A stretch of 63,760 nt of DNA from Pseudomonadota bacterium (GCA_963205235.1 CAUJIP010000078.1:1-63760); one strand, 5' to 3'; shown: positions 1-9,308, numbered from the stretch's first letter. A program made the numbers and translations. The notes: generated by a model from the letters alone, not told the origin.

Positions 1-4
1 CGGT

Positions 5-32
5 CCGGGCCAAGGCGGATGCCCTGGCCCGG
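5..32. repeat. Inverted repeat downstream of the MHS transporter gene
   Basis: A perfect 8-bp stem (CCGGGCCA at 5-12, TGGCCCGG at 25-32) with a 12-nt loop lies just past the 3' end of the minus-strand transporter gene. There is no T-run on either side, so it could slow transcription or protect mRNA ends, but it does not look like a classical intrinsic terminator. Confidence 0.4.
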
Positions 33-42
33 CGCTTTGGCA

Positions 43-1836
43 TCAGCGCGACGAGTCGTCGGCGAAGATGTCTTTCTTGTGGGTTCCGTTCGGCACGAAC
101 AGCGCACCGATCACCACCGTCATCAGGGCGACGACGATCGCATACCACAGGCCCGCATAGATGTTGCCGGTCTGCGCCGAGATCGCGAAGGCGGTCGCGG
201 GCAGCAGGCCACCGAACCAGCCGTTGCCGATGTGGTAGGGCAGCGACAGGCCGGAGTAGCGGATCCGGGTCGGGAACAGTTCGACCAGCATCGCGGCGAT
301 CGGGCCATAGACCATGGTCACCAGGATGATGAGGTAGGTCAGGATCGCGACGATCAGCAGCTTCTGGCCGGTGAAGATGTCGACCAAGTTCTCGGCTTTG
401 GCGATAGAGGTGTTCTCCACCCCCGCCACCGGATAGCCCGCCGCTTTCAGCGCGTCGTTCAGGCCGGTTTCGAAGGCTTTCTTCGCCGCTGCCAGCTCGT
501 CGCCGGTCAGCTTGACAGCGTCATAGGAGGCAACCACCGTCTCGCCAACCTTGACCGAGGCGACAGTCCCCGCCGGGGCGTCTTCGGTGGCCGAGTTGGC
601 CGAAGCCTTCGACAGCGCCGCCTTGGCGATATCGCAGGAGTTGGTGAACTTGGCAGTCCCGACCGGGTTGAACTGGAACGAGCAGTCAGCCGGATCGGCA
701 ACAACGGTGATCACGGTTTCCTGCGCCGCGGCCAGCATCGGGTTGGCCGTGGTGGTCAGCATCTTGAACACCGGGAAGTAGGTCACGGCAGCGATCAGGC
801 AGCCGGCCAGGATGATCGGCTTGCGGCCGATCTTGTCCGAAAGTGCCCCGAAGAACAGGAAGCCCCAGGTGCCGATGATCAGCGACCAGGCGACGAACAC
901 GTTCGCCGAGAAGCTGTCGACCTTGACGATGTTCTGCATGAAGAACAGCGCGTAGAACTGGCCCGAGTACCAAACCACAGCCTGACCGGCGGTCAGACCC
1001 AGCAGCGCGATCAAGGCGATCTTGCCGTTCTTCCAGGTTCCGAAGGCTTCACGCAGCGGCGCTTTCGATGCCGCACCCTCTTCCTTCATCTTCTTGAAGG
1101 CCGGGGATTCGTTCATCTGCAGACGGATGTAAAGCGAGACCGCCAGAAGGATGATCGATCCCAGGAACGGGATGCGCCAGCCCCAGGCGTTGAAGGCCTT
1201 CTGCATCACTGCCGAACCATCTGCGGCGACTGTGGCCACGCCAGCGGCGTCCAGCACCGGCTGGTCAGGATACGAGCCGTTCACATAGCCCTGCACCGAG
1301 ATGATGACGATCAGCGACAGAAGAAGACCAAGCGTCGCGGTGGTCTGGATGAACGATGTATAGAACCCGCGGCGGCCAGCAGGAGCGTGTTCGGCCACAT
1401 AGACCGCAGCCCCGCCGTATTCGCCGCCAAGCGCCAGACCCTGCAACATGCGCAGTGCGATCAGGATGATCGGTGCGGCGATGCCCCAGGAATAGTAGTT
1501 GGGCAACATGCCCACGATAAAGGTCGACAGACCCATGATCATGATGGTCATGAGGAAGGTGTACTTGCGGCCGATGAGGTCGCCCATCATCCCGAACACC
1601 AGCGCGCCGAACGGGCGCACGATGAAGCCTGCAGCGAAAGCAAGCAGCGCAAACACGTTGCGCGTGGCTTCCGGGAACGGCGTGAAGAACTGTGCGCCGA
1701 TGATCGCCGCCAGCGAACCGTAAAGATAGAAGTCATACCATTCGAAGATGGTGCCGGCAGAGGAAGCAAGGATAACCTTCTTCTCTTCCCGGGTCATCGG
1801 ACGCGAGCGTACGCCGGCGTCTGCTGCATTAGCCAT
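43..1836 (-). CDS. MFS transporter, metabolite:H+ symporter (MHS) family
   Basis: A 597-residue polytopic membrane protein of the MHS branch of the major facilitator superfamily (ProP/ShiA-like), which takes up organic acids or zwitterions with protons. The N-terminal segment with FEWYDFYLYG, the loop motif GDLIGRKYT and the second-half GALSDKIGRKP motif are typical. It is longer than the roughly 430-550 residues usual for the family because about 110 hydrophilic residues, with two cysteines, are inserted in a loop of the C-terminal half (about residues 360-480). A strong GAGGGAGG ribosome-binding site precedes the chosen ATG. It is the last gene downstream of acs and adk on the same strand, which suggests uptake of acetate or another short carboxylate; the substrate is inferred from context only. 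Confidence 0.85.
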   Translation of the reverse strand: MANAADAGVRSRPMTREEKKVILASSAGTIFEWYDFYLYGSLAAIIGAQFFTPFPEATRNVFALLAFAAGFIVRPFGALVFGMMGDLIGRKYTFLMTIMIMGLSTFIVGMLPNYYSWGIAAPIILIALRMLQGLALGGEYGGAAVYVAEHAPAGRRGFYTSFIQTTATLGLLLSLIVIISVQGYVNGSYPDQPVLDAAGVATVAADGSAVMQKAFNAWGWRIPFLGSIILLAVSLYIRLQMNESPAFKKMKEEGAASKAPLREAFGTWKNGKIALIALLGLTAGQAVVWYSGQFYALFFMQNIVKVDSFSANVFVAWSLIIGTWGFLFFGALSDKIGRKPIILAGCLIAAVTYFPVFKMLTTTANPMLAAAQETVITVVADPADCSFQFNPVGTAKFTNSCDIAKAALSKASANSATEDAPAGTVASVKVGETVVASYDAVKLTGDELAAAKKAFETGLNDALKAAGYPVAGVENTSIAKAENLVDIFTGQKLLIVAILTYLIILVTMVYGPIAAMLVELFPTRIRYSGLSLPYHIGNGWFGGLLPATAFAISAQTGNIYAGLWYAIVVALMTVVIGALFVPNGTHKKDIFADDSSR

Positions 1837-1856
1837 TTAGGCCTCCCTCATGTTAT

Positions 1857-1932
1857 CCGGTGCGAAACACCGGCCCCTCTTCCGATCGCAGCCGCCTTTC
1901 GGGCAAACCTTCTCCGGTCCCGGAAAACCGGG
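1857..1932. repeat. Two small hairpins in the adk-transporter gap
   Basis: The 160-bp gap between adk and the transporter gene holds two hairpins: CCGGTG/CACCGG (1857-1873, 5-nt loop) and CCCGG/CCGGG (1919-1932, loop AAAA). They may attenuate or process the acs-adk-transporter transcript. Neither is followed by a T-run on the minus strand. Confidence 0.35.
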
Positions 1933-1996
1933 TTCCGCCGAAAGGCCTTGCAACGATCTCTCCCTCCCCGTGACCACTGGCCACGAGGCCCTTTCC

Positions 1997-2659
1997 TTAC
2001 GCCGCCACCCCTTGGACAATCGCGCCCAAAGCCTGCCGGATATCCGCGATGGGACCCATCGCATCCAGCCGCTCCAACACGCCCTTGTCGTCGTAATAGG
2101 TGATCAGCGGTGCCGTCTGGTCGTGATAGGCGGTAAGCCTTTCGCGCACCGTTTCGGCGTTGTCGTCGGCGCGGCGTTTCATCGCCGTGCCGCCGCATTT
2201 GTCGCAAACCCCGGCCTTGGCCGGTTGCTTGAATTCGTCATGATAGCCTTCGCCGCAGCCGGCGCAGGTGTAGCGGCCCGACACCCGGGCCACCATCGCC
2301 TCGTCGTCGACCTCAAGGCTGATCGCGGCGGTGATCTTTTGCCCCGCATCCGCCAGAAGCTCGTCCAGCGCTTCGGCCTGAACTGCCGTGCGCGGAAAGC
2401 CGTCCAGGATCACGCCCTTGGCCACATCGGGCTGCACCATCCGGTCTTTCAGGATCGCCAGCACGATGTCATCGCTGACCAGCTGGCCCGCCTCCATCAC
2501 CGCCTTGGCCTGCTTCCCGGCATCCGTCCCCGCAGCCACTGCCGCGCGCAGCAGGTCGCCGGTCGAAAGCTGGACCAGACCGAAGTCTTCTTCCAGCATC
2601 CGGGCCTGCGTGCCTTTGCCTGCACCGGGCGGACCAAGAAGGATCAGGACCGGACCCAT
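1997..2659 (-). CDS. adk: Adenylate kinase
   Basis: A 220-residue adenylate kinase catalysing ATP + AMP = 2 ADP. The P-loop GPPGAGKGTQ is at residues 9-18, the AMP-binding LSTGDLLR at about 31-38 and DGFPRT at about 86-91. The long-form LID carries a four-cysteine zinc site (C132, C135, C152, C155). The gene starts 3 bp after the acs stop, so the two are almost certainly cotranscribed. Acetyl-CoA synthetase releases AMP, and this enzyme would recycle it. In many alphaproteobacteria adk sits with secY in the ribosomal protein cluster, so this could be a second, dedicated copy; that cannot be decided from this window. Confidence 0.95.
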   Translation of the reverse strand: MGPVLILLGPPGAGKGTQARMLEEDFGLVQLSTGDLLRAAVAAGTDAGKQAKAVMEAGQLVSDDIVLAILKDRMVQPDVAKGVILDGFPRTAVQAEALDELLADAGQKITAAISLEVDDEAMVARVSGRYTCAGCGEGYHDEFKQPAKAGVCDKCGGTAMKRRADDNAETVRERLTAYHDQTAPLITYYDDKGVLERLDAMGPIADIRQALGAIVQGVAA

Positions 2660-2662
2660 GGA

Positions 2663-4621
2663 TCAGCCTCGGTTCATGCGGTTGGCGATCAGGTCATCGA
2701 CCACCGACGGATCGGCCAGCGTCGAGGTATCGCCCAAGGACCCGAAATCATTCTCGGCGATCTTGCGCAGGATACGGCGCATGATCTTGCCTGAGCGGGT
2801 CTTCGGCAGGCCGGGGGCCCACTGGATCAGGTCGGGCTTGGCAATCGGGCCGATTTCGGTGCGGACCCAGGCTTCCAGCTTCTTGCGCAGGTCCTCGGTC
2901 GGCTCGACCCCCTTCATCAGGGTGACATAGGCATAGATGCCCTGCCCCTTGATGTCATGCGGGTAGCCCACGACCGCCGCCTCGGCCACCGCCTCATGCG
3001 CCACCAGCGCGGATTCGACTTCGGCCGTCCCCATCCGGTGGCCGGACACGTTGATCACGTCATCGACGCGGCCCGTGATCCAGTAATAGCCATCGGCATC
3101 GCGACGGCAGCCGTCACCGGTGAAGTAGTAACCCTTGTACTGGCTGAAATAGGCCTCTTCGAACCGCTGATGATCGCCCCACAGCGTCCGCATCTGCCCC
3201 GGCCAGCTGTCGGCGAAGCAAAGGACGCCTTCGGTTTCCGTGGCGTCCTGCACCGTGCCCGAAGCCGGGTCCAGCACCACCGGCTTGACGCCAAAGAACG
3301 GCACTGTGGCCGACCCCGGCTTGGTCGGGACAGCACCCGGCAGCGGCGTCAGCATGTGACCGCCGGTTTCGGTCTGCCAGAACGTGTCGACGATCGGCAG
3401 TTTGCCCTTGCCGACATGGGTGTTGTACCAGGCCCAGGCTTCCGGGTTGATCGGCTCGCCGACCGAACCCAGCACCTTCAGGGACGACAGGTCGTGCTTT
3501 TCAACCCACTCGGTCCCCAGACCCATCAGGCTGCGGATCGCCGTCGGCGCGGTGTAGAACTGGCTGACCTTGTGCTTGGCGCAAACCTCCCAGAAGCGGC
3601 CCGCATCCGGGAAGGTCGGCACGCCTTCGAACATCAGCGTGGTGGCACCATTGGCCAAGGGGCCATAGACGATATAGCTGTGGCCCGTGACCCAACCCAC
3701 GTCAGCGGTGCACCAGAAGACATCGCCGTCATGGTAGTCAAAGGTCATCTGCTGCGTCATCGAGGCATAGACGAGGTAGCCGCCGGTCGTATGCACCACG
3801 CCCTTCGGTTTCCCGGTCGAGCCTGAGGTGTACAGGATGAACATCGGGTCTTCGGCGCCGACTTCGACATAGGGGCAATAGGGCTTGGCCGCCGCCATTT
3901 CCGCGTTCAGGTCAAAGTCGCGGCCTTGGGTCCACGAGGTCTGGTCGCCCGTGCGCTTGGCCACCAGAACCTTGACCTTGTCGGAACAGTGCAGCAGCGC
4001 CTTGTCGGTGTTGTCCTTCAGTCCCGTCTTCTTGCCGGCGCGCGGGGCCCAGTCGGCGGTGACGACCAGCTTGGCGTCACAGTCGTTGATCCGGTTGGCC
4101 AAGGCGTCGGGCGAGAAGCCGCCGAAGACGATGGAATGAATGGCCCCGATCCGGGTGCAGGCCAGCATCGCATAGGCCGCCTCGGGGATCATCGGCATGT
4201 ACAGCACGACTCGGTCGCCCTTGCCGACGCCATGCGCCTTCAGCACGTTGGCCAGACGGCAGGTCTGCTCCAGCAGTTCGCGATAGGAGATGTGCTTGGC
4301 CGGGGTCTTCGGATCGTCAGCTTCCCAGATGATCGCCGTCTGGTCGGCGCGGGTCAGCATGTGGCGGTCGATGCAGTTGGCGCTGACGTTCAGGTGACCG
4401 TCCTCGAACCACTTGATCGACACTTCGCCGGCCTTGAAAGACGTGTTCTTGACGCGCGTGTAAGGTTTGATCCAGTCGATCCGCAGCCCTTCGGCACCCC
4501 AGAACCCTTCGGGGTCCTTGATCGAGGCCGCATAGCGCGCCGCGTAACCGGCGGCATCGACATGGGCCTTTGCCGCAAAATCGGCAGACGGCGGATAAAC
4601 GGATTTGGCGGCGTCAGTCAT
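2663..4621 (-). CDS. acs: Acetyl-CoA synthetase (AMP-forming)
   Basis: A 652-residue, full-length acetate:CoA ligase of the ANL superfamily: acetate + ATP + CoA gives acetyl-CoA + AMP + PPi. The A3 loop [11 protein letters not shown], the acetate-pocket WQTETGGHM region, the hinge [16 protein letters not shown] and the C-terminal [11 protein letters not shown] loop are all present; the lysine of that last loop is the acetylation-regulated residue in known Acs proteins. It is the first gene of the acs-adk-transporter operon. About 315 bp of AT-rich DNA upstream should hold its promoter. Confidence 0.97.
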   Translation of the reverse strand: MTDAAKSVYPPSADFAAKAHVDAAGYAARYAASIKDPEGFWGAEGLRIDWIKPYTRVKNTSFKAGEVSIKWFEDGHLNVSANCIDRHMLTRADQTAIIWEADDPKTPAKHISYRELLEQTCRLANVLKAHGVGKGDRVVLYMPMIPEAAYAMLACTRIGAIHSIVFGGFSPDALANRINDCDAKLVVTADWAPRAGKKTGLKDNTDKALLHCSDKVKVLVAKRTGDQTSWTQGRDFDLNAEMAAAKPYCPYVEVGAEDPMFILYTSGSTGKPKGVVHTTGGYLVYASMTQQMTFDYHDGDVFWCTADVGWVTGHSYIVYGPLANGATTLMFEGVPTFPDAGRFWEVCAKHKVSQFYTAPTAIRSLMGLGTEWVEKHDLSSLKVLGSVGEPINPEAWAWYNTHVGKGKLPIVDTFWQTETGGHMLTPLPGAVPTKPGSATVPFFGVKPVVLDPASGTVQDATETEGVLCFADSWPGQMRTLWGDHQRFEEAYFSQYKGYYFTGDGCRRDADGYYWITGRVDDVINVSGHRMGTAEVESALVAHEAVAEAAVVGYPHDIKGQGIYAYVTLMKGVEPTEDLRKKLEAWVRTEIGPIAKPDLIQWAPGLPKTRSGKIMRRILRKIAENDFGSLGDTSTLADPSVVDDLIANRMNRG

Positions 4622-4937
4622 CAGGGCTCTCCTCCAGTCAGGGTCCGGCCGGACCCTTGTGACGCATGATTTCTACTGCCATGACGCCACTTCCCCAAGG
4701 GCAGATTAACACTAAGTAAATATTTTCGTAACCCCATATTTTTCATCAATAATTCTGTAAATTTATTGACGCGCATCCAGTGAATTTTGCAAATTCCTGA
4801 AAAGTCCTCGCGGTAAGTGCTTGGAATTGAACCCGGCAGCGGTAACGGGCGCGTGACCTGGCGCAGAGCGGCCACCAGACCTGCTTCCATCGGCCCTTTC
4901 TGCGGGTCCGGCGGGGCGTCCTGCGATTCGGCTGGGG
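4622..4937. other. Gene-free, AT-rich region upstream of acs
   Basis: This 316-bp stretch between acs and the YoaK-like gene has no convincing coding region on either strand. It is clearly AT-rich between about 4675 and 4800, as expected of a promoter zone for acs. It includes the TTTGCAAA palindrome listed separately. I could not single out one -35/-10 pair. Confidence 0.6.
4782..4796. promoter_or_regulatory. TTTGCAAA palindrome upstream of acs, candidate ScfR/RamB-type operator
   Basis: The 15-bp GAATTTTGCAAATTC has 6-bp arms around TGC and contains a perfect TTTGCAAA palindrome (4786-4793). TTTGCAAA is the core reported for RamB and the related short-chain acyl-CoA regulators (ScfR family, e.g. 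PccR of Rhodobacter). It lies about 165 bp upstream of the acs start. Only one copy is seen, whereas those regulators often use paired sites, so this is tentative. Confidence 0.4.
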
Positions 4938-5708
4938 TCAGGGCTCGACCGGACCGGCACGCTCAAGCACAAGATGCGGTACGGAAATGGCCAGAAGCAC
5001 CATGGCCAACGGCAGCGAAAACATGAAGCCCAGCGCCTTGTAGCCCAGCGCCCCGACAATGCCACCGCACAGGAATGAGACCACCTGCGACACCAGAATC
5101 CCAAGCTTTCTGCGGTCAGCACCCGCCCGGCGCGACCGATGGAACAGCGCATAGAATGCCCGGCCAAGCTCGATCCCGATGTCGGTCACCATGCCTGTTG
5201 CATGGGTCGTGCGGATGCGCGCGCCGGAAAGCTTGGTGATCGTGGCGTTCTGCATCCCCATGATGAAACACAGGCAGGCAATGGAAAACAGCCGGCCCAA
5301 CTCAGAACTGAAAATCCAGCCGAAGGAAAAGCAGAACAGAAATCCCCCCTGGACGGCAATCGGCAGGGAATATTGGTGGTGGCTGCGATGGTCGCGCGCC
5401 CAGTTGATCAACACCGCACTGAACCCCGCCCCCGCCGTAAAAGCCGAGATGGCCAGGACCGACACCATCACCAACCAGAAATTGCCAATCGCCAGATTGT
5501 CGGCCAGCGCGGCCAGATAGCCCGTCATGTGCGACGTATACTGCTGCACAGCAAAGAACCCGCCCGCATTCGCCGCCCCGGCCACCCCGGCCAGGATCAC
5601 GGCAAGGGCATGGTCGTCGCTTTCGCCGCGCTCGGCATGGACCAGCGACTTGCGCACCCGGCGTTTGCCGTGACTGTCCGGGGTTGGCTGAGGGGCGGGA
5701 TCGGTCAT
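4938..5708 (-). CDS. YoaK-family (DUF1275) membrane protein
   Basis: About 256 residues with a charged cytoplasmic N-terminus followed by about six hydrophobic segments. The early AGVAGAANAGGFFAVQQYTS motif and the FIMGMQNATITKLSG region are characteristic of DUF1275/YoaK proteins. The family's function is unknown; membership in the membrane is clear. I chose the ATG at 5708 rather than a TTG 33 bp upstream because the first residues after it (MTDPAP) begin a normal hydrophilic leader. It is separated from acs by a long regulatory gap, so it is probably an independent unit. Confidence 0.8.
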   Translation of the reverse strand: MTDPAPQPTPDSHGKRRVRKSLVHAERGESDDHALAVILAGVAGAANAGGFFAVQQYTSHMTGYLAALADNLAIGNFWLVMVSVLAISAFTAGAGFSAVLINWARDHRSHHQYSLPIAVQGGFLFCFSFGWIFSSELGRLFSIACLCFIMGMQNATITKLSGARIRTTHATGMVTDIGIELGRAFYALFHRSRRAGADRRKLGILVSQVVSFLCGGIVGALGYKALGFMFSLPLAMVLLAISVPHLVLERAGPVEP

Positions 5709-5823
5709 CGGTTCAAATTCGGGTCTGCGGGAATGGCGCAATCATTGCCGCCTGTCCACAAAAGCCTAAGCACCGCCATGTCCATATGCAAGGCGGGGCC
5801 GACGGACTTGGACAAACGGTCAC

Positions 5824-5853
5824 GCCCCTGCCTGCGCAGGATGCAGCAGGGGC
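5824..5853. repeat. Hairpin in the gap between divergent genes
   Basis: Perfect 8-bp arms GCCCCTGC (5824-5831) and GCAGGGGC (5846-5853) flank a 14-nt loop in the intergenic space between the YoaK-like gene and the divergent PNPOx-like gene. Role unknown. Confidence 0.35.
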
Positions 5854-5939
5854 CTTTCGGACAAGGGACGCAAAGCTTGTGGTCCATCAGGCCCTGCCGC
5901 CGCTGGACATAGGCCAGCTTGGGGTCTTACCCTTGCCAC

Positions 5940-6422
5940 ATGTCCAAACGCCCCGATCCCGTTCAGCCCGCCGACGCCGACGCCCGCGCGCTGGCGAAAA
6001 GGCTTCTGTCCCTTGGTCATGCCGCCCTGGCCTGGACCGACCCCGACACCGGCACCCCCGGCATCAGCCGCATCGCCTTTGCCCGCGACCCCGAGGCGGG
6101 GCTTCTGACCCTTGTCTCGGGCCTTGCCCCGCATTTCCGCGCCCTTCGGAACCACCCCGACTGCGCGCTGATGCTGGGGGATGTCGGCGACAAGGGCGAT
6201 CCTCTGACCCATCCCCGGATGATGATCCGCGCGCGGGCAAGCTTTGTCGCCCCGGACGACCCTGCCCGCCCCGCGCTCCGTTCCCGCTGGCTGGACCGGA
6301 ACCCGAAGGCGCAAGTCTATATCGACCTGCCCGACTTTGCCTTTGTACGCCTGACACCGACCTCGGCGCTGCTGAACGGTGGCTTCGCCCGCGCCTTCCG
6401 CCTTGCCCCGGAAGACATGTAA
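5940..6422 (+). CDS. Pyridoxamine 5'-phosphate oxidase-like (HugZ-type) protein
   Basis: A 160-residue protein with the split-barrel flavin-binding fold. Recognisable stretches are a GTPGISRIAFARD strand pair near residue 40, LVSGLAPHFRALRNHPDCALML near 60-80, and a PKAQVYIDLPDFAFVRL segment near 120. Relatives bind FMN or heme (HugZ), but no substrate can be assigned. The ATG at 5940 fits a start at the first conserved hydrophilic residues. A strong hairpin follows, shared with the convergent beta-helix gene. Confidence 0.75.
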   Translation: MSKRPDPVQPADADARALAKRLLSLGHAALAWTDPDTGTPGISRIAFARDPEAGLLTLVSGLAPHFRALRNHPDCALMLGDVGDKGDPLTHPRMMIRARASFVAPDDPARPALRSRWLDRNPKAQVYIDLPDFAFVRLTPTSALLNGGFARAFRLAPEDM

Positions 6423-6449
6423 AAAGGGCGGCCCCGCAGGACCGCCCTT
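6421..6449 (-). terminator. Intrinsic terminator of the beta-helix protein gene
   Basis: Read on the minus strand, a nine-pair GC stem (one G-T wobble) with a TGCG tetraloop is followed directly by TTTTT. The arms are GGGCGGCCC at 6426-6434 and GGACCGCCC at 6439-6447 on the plus strand. It sits 16 bp past the stop of the minus-strand gene and immediately after the stop of the convergent gene, so the stem may serve both. Confidence 0.85.
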
Positions 6450-6464
6450 CACCCCGTCCGGCGG

Positions 6465-8753
6465 TCAGCCCGGAATGTCCATCCGCATGCTGACAATAGC
6501 CGAGCCCTTGACTGCCTCGCCCCACTTCAACTGCACCTCGTTGCCCCCGACGCCCGTCCCGACGAGGGCATGCGGAAACACATAGCGCGTGGCATTCGCC
6601 GCCGTCGTGATCGCCCCTTGCGCCGAAACCGATTCCATCATGCGGATGCGGCCGCCGAAGGGGATATAATCTCCCGCGCTGACGTTCCAGGTATCGGCAG
6701 CCGTGTTCTGCGTATGGGTCACGACCACCGGGTTCATGATCTGCTGGTTGACCTGGTTGAAGGCGTTGCCCTCGACCCGCACGTTGCGTGACCGGGTAAA
6801 GTCCAGCGTCGCAAAGGTGGTATCCAGCATCTCGACCCGGTCGACATTGGTGTTGAACACCCTAAAGCTGTTGCCGGTCAGCGAAAAGCCGTTCAGGAAA
6901 TGCCCCGGCCCATAGGGTTTGACCACCACCCAGCGGAAGGCCGATGACGTGTCGATGGCGATGAAGATATTGCCGACGATGTTCAGCCCGCCGAACGAAA
7001 GCTCGTTCTCGAATTCGGGTGTCGCATCGTGTTCGTTGTTCCACTCGATGAAGCAGTTGTCGATGTAGTTCGCCGAAACGATTGTCGAGATATTGGTCTG
7101 CGTGAAGATCAACCCCGCGCGCCGCACCCCCGCGACAACCTCGTCGCCCTGGAAGAAGTGGTTGGCATGGATCAGATGCCCCGTGCCGTTGACCACTGCG
7201 AAATGCGCAAAACGCACGACCCGGTTGTCGCGGATCTTGGTGTCATTGGCCTGAATGTTCATCGCAATCGTGGTGCGATCCACCGCAGGCAGCGACGTCT
7301 CGTTCGACAGGAATTGGCACATGTCGACGACCAACCCCTGACAACCCGTCCCGCTTGACGTCAAGGCCCGGGCCTGCGGCTGGTTGAACGTGCAGGAAAT
7401 GACCCGGGTGTTGCTTCCCGAATTTGGGAGCATCACCCCCGAACACAGGCCAAGGCAGTTGAATTCGACATCCTCGATCTCGAACTTGGACAGCCCGTCG
7501 AAGCCATTGAAATCAAGCATGTAGCGGAAACGTCGGAAGGTATAGCTTCGGGTGCCCGCCGCGCCATACAGCGACTGTGTCAGCTCGACCGTGCCCGCGC
7601 CGACGTTCTTCGACTTGACATAGACCTCGCGCCCGCCACCCGTGCCGATCACCAGCGAGCCGACCTCGATATTCGCGACATTGGCCACACCGGTCAGGAA
7701 TTTGGGATTGTTGACCGCATAGGTCGCGACCGAAAGGGTGTCGGTGGTTGCCCAGCCCGGCCCCGCAACGGCATTCATCGACCCGTTCCGGATCACCCGG
7801 CGATTGGCAAAGCTGGAAAGTCCGGCGACCGCGGCCACGTCGATCGGCGCATCCATATCCACGCGGCGACCCGACAGGTCCAGCGTCACATGGTCGGTGA
7901 AATAGAACAGCGCCTGCAAGGCACGGCGGAACCCTTCGATCTCGGATCCGAAGGCCTGCTCATAGGTGTTCAGATCATAGTTCCGCACCAGCGTCAGCTT
8001 GCGGTTCGCGGGCATCGACAGCGTGCCTTCAAATCGGATGCGGTTGTTGATCGACACGTCGCTCGTCAGCCGGAAAACGCCAGCGGGAACCAGCACCTCG
8101 CGCCCGTTGGCATCCGCATCCGCCGCCAGAAAGGCCGGAGCATCGTTCGCCACCCCGTTGCCCAGCGCGCCATAGTCGCGCACATCGACCCAGTCCATCA
8201 GCTTGCGGATGAAGACGTTGGTCACGTCCTCGACCACAATGTCGTCAATCCGCACGACACCGCCATTCGGCCCGGTCAGGTCCAGCCCGATATGGCCATA
8301 GACCGCCGTCGTGCCCCAGGCCATGTCGACCCCGGTCCGCGTGGCGGGCGAGATGATCGCCTGCACCGTCACCACCTCGCCATAGGTGGTCAGCGTCACC
8401 GACGGCCCGACCTGCACGACCCCCGCTACATTGGCGTCGGCAATATCGCCCGCCCAGGCCGCGATCCGCACGCTCGGCAGGTTGCCCGACACCGCCTTCA
8501 CCCGCGCCGTCACCTGCAGATAGAGGCCCGGCTGGATCGGCGTCTGCGCAAAGCTGCGCAGTTTCTGCGTGGCCTCGGTCTTCTGCAGTTCCAGACACCC
8601 GGCGAAGTCCTGGTCATTCGACACCAGCGCCGCATTCGGCTGGCCGAGATACGACCCGGACCCGACTGTTCCGTTCTCGCGCGACCACAGGTTCAAGCCT
8701 GCCGAGAATGGCGGCGGCATCAGGACCAGCCCGTCGGTGATAGCCTTGTTCAT
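6465..8753 (-). CDS. Large right-handed beta-helix protein with pectate-lyase-like (PF12708-type) domain
   Basis: A 762-residue protein without a visible signal peptide. The N-terminal 170 or so residues resemble a beta-sandwich ligand-binding domain. It is followed by VDVRDYGALGNGVANDAPAF, the entry motif of the pectate lyase 3 / tailspike family, then a long series of short repeats of the type NxFxxxDxxIxxNxxxN (residues about 200-690), and a C-terminal 70-residue beta domain. Such proteins bind or cleave polysaccharides, and many are phage tailspikes. No phage gene is nearby. No catalytic residue can be named from sequence alone, and the substrate is unknown. It is monocistronic, with its own terminator. 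Confidence 0.75.
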   Translation of the reverse strand: MNKAITDGLVLMPPPFSAGLNLWSRENGTVGSGSYLGQPNAALVSNDQDFAGCLELQKTEATQKLRSFAQTPIQPGLYLQVTARVKAVSGNLPSVRIAAWAGDIADANVAGVVQVGPSVTLTTYGEVVTVQAIISPATRTGVDMAWGTTAVYGHIGLDLTGPNGGVVRIDDIVVEDVTNVFIRKLMDWVDVRDYGALGNGVANDAPAFLAADADANGREVLVPAGVFRLTSDVSINNRIRFEGTLSMPANRKLTLVRNYDLNTYEQAFGSEIEGFRRALQALFYFTDHVTLDLSGRRVDMDAPIDVAAVAGLSSFANRRVIRNGSMNAVAGPGWATTDTLSVATYAVNNPKFLTGVANVANIEVGSLVIGTGGGREVYVKSKNVGAGTVELTQSLYGAAGTRSYTFRRFRYMLDFNGFDGLSKFEIEDVEFNCLGLCSGVMLPNSGSNTRVISCTFNQPQARALTSSGTGCQGLVVDMCQFLSNETSLPAVDRTTIAMNIQANDTKIRDNRVVRFAHFAVVNGTGHLIHANHFFQGDEVVAGVRRAGLIFTQTNISTIVSANYIDNCFIEWNNEHDATPEFENELSFGGLNIVGNIFIAIDTSSAFRWVVVKPYGPGHFLNGFSLTGNSFRVFNTNVDRVEMLDTTFATLDFTRSRNVRVEGNAFNQVNQQIMNPVVVTHTQNTAADTWNVSAGDYIPFGGRIRMMESVSAQGAITTAANATRYVFPHALVGTGVGGNEVQLKWGEAVKGSAIVSMRMDIPG

Positions 8754-8906
8754 CTTCGATTCCCCTCGCTTCGCGCCTGACCAGCGGCAGAAACGGGCCG
8801 GGACATCGTCCCAGGACCCGCGTCGCCATGGGGCAACGGGGTAGCAAGGATGGCTTAACCCTCTCTCAGGGCACCGCGCGCCCGAAGGCCGGGCGAAGCA
8901 ACAGGC

Positions 8907-9308
8907 TCAGACGCCGATTTCAGGCGCGGGCATCAACTGGACCGCGTTGATCAGCCAGCCGTCCGGCGTCTCGATCATCATGTAATCGACATACCAGCCC
9001 GCCCCGGCCTGATCGGTGATCCTGACCCTTTGCCACAGGTTCCCCGCTATTTCGCGCAGGTCCTGCATTTCGACCTCGGCAGGACGGTAGACCATCGGAT
9101 AGCCGTCCCGGACCATCTTGCCAAAGTTCTCCGGCGTGCCGAACAGGCCCTTGATCGTCGGACTGGCAAAGGAAAACGCCCGCTCCATGTCATCGGCCAG
9201 AAAGGCGTCGATCTGGCTTTCGATGGTGGCCGTGATCGGCCCCTCCTGCGCCCCGGCAGGCAGGGACAGGCTGGCGGCAAGGATCAAGGCCTGAACAATT
9301 CTGCGCAT
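8907..9308 (-). CDS. Secreted DUF4864 domain protein
   Basis: A 133-residue protein with a Sec signal peptide (MRRIVQALILAASLSLPAGAQ, cleavage near AQ/EG). The mature part begins with ITATIESQIDAFLADDMERAF and contains the FASPTIKGLFGTPENFGKMV and MIETPDGWLINAVQL motifs that define DUF4864, a cone-shaped NTF2-like family of unknown function. The ATG at 9308 is preferred over a GTG 6 bp upstream because it is better spaced from the AAGGGG ribosome-binding site. Confidence 0.85.
   Translation of the reverse strand: MRRIVQALILAASLSLPAGAQEGPITATIESQIDAFLADDMERAFSFASPTIKGLFGTPENFGKMVRDGYPMVYRPAEVEMQDLREIAGNLWQRVRITDQAGAGWYVDYMMIETPDGWLINAVQLMPAPEIGV

Noticed and set aside
19-2103. A 694-residue open frame on the plus strand opposite the transporter gene
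   Set aside because: It lies antisense to a well-recognised MHS transporter and the start of adk, is rich in Arg, Gly, His and Asp as high-GC shadow frames are, and has no recognisable motif.
4621-4890. An 89-codon minus-strand frame before acs
   Set aside because: It covers the AT-rich promoter region and lacks coding character.
6465-8753. Prophage origin of the beta-helix protein
   Set aside because: No integrase, capsid, tail or lysis gene is near; tailspike-like folds also occur in non-phage proteins.
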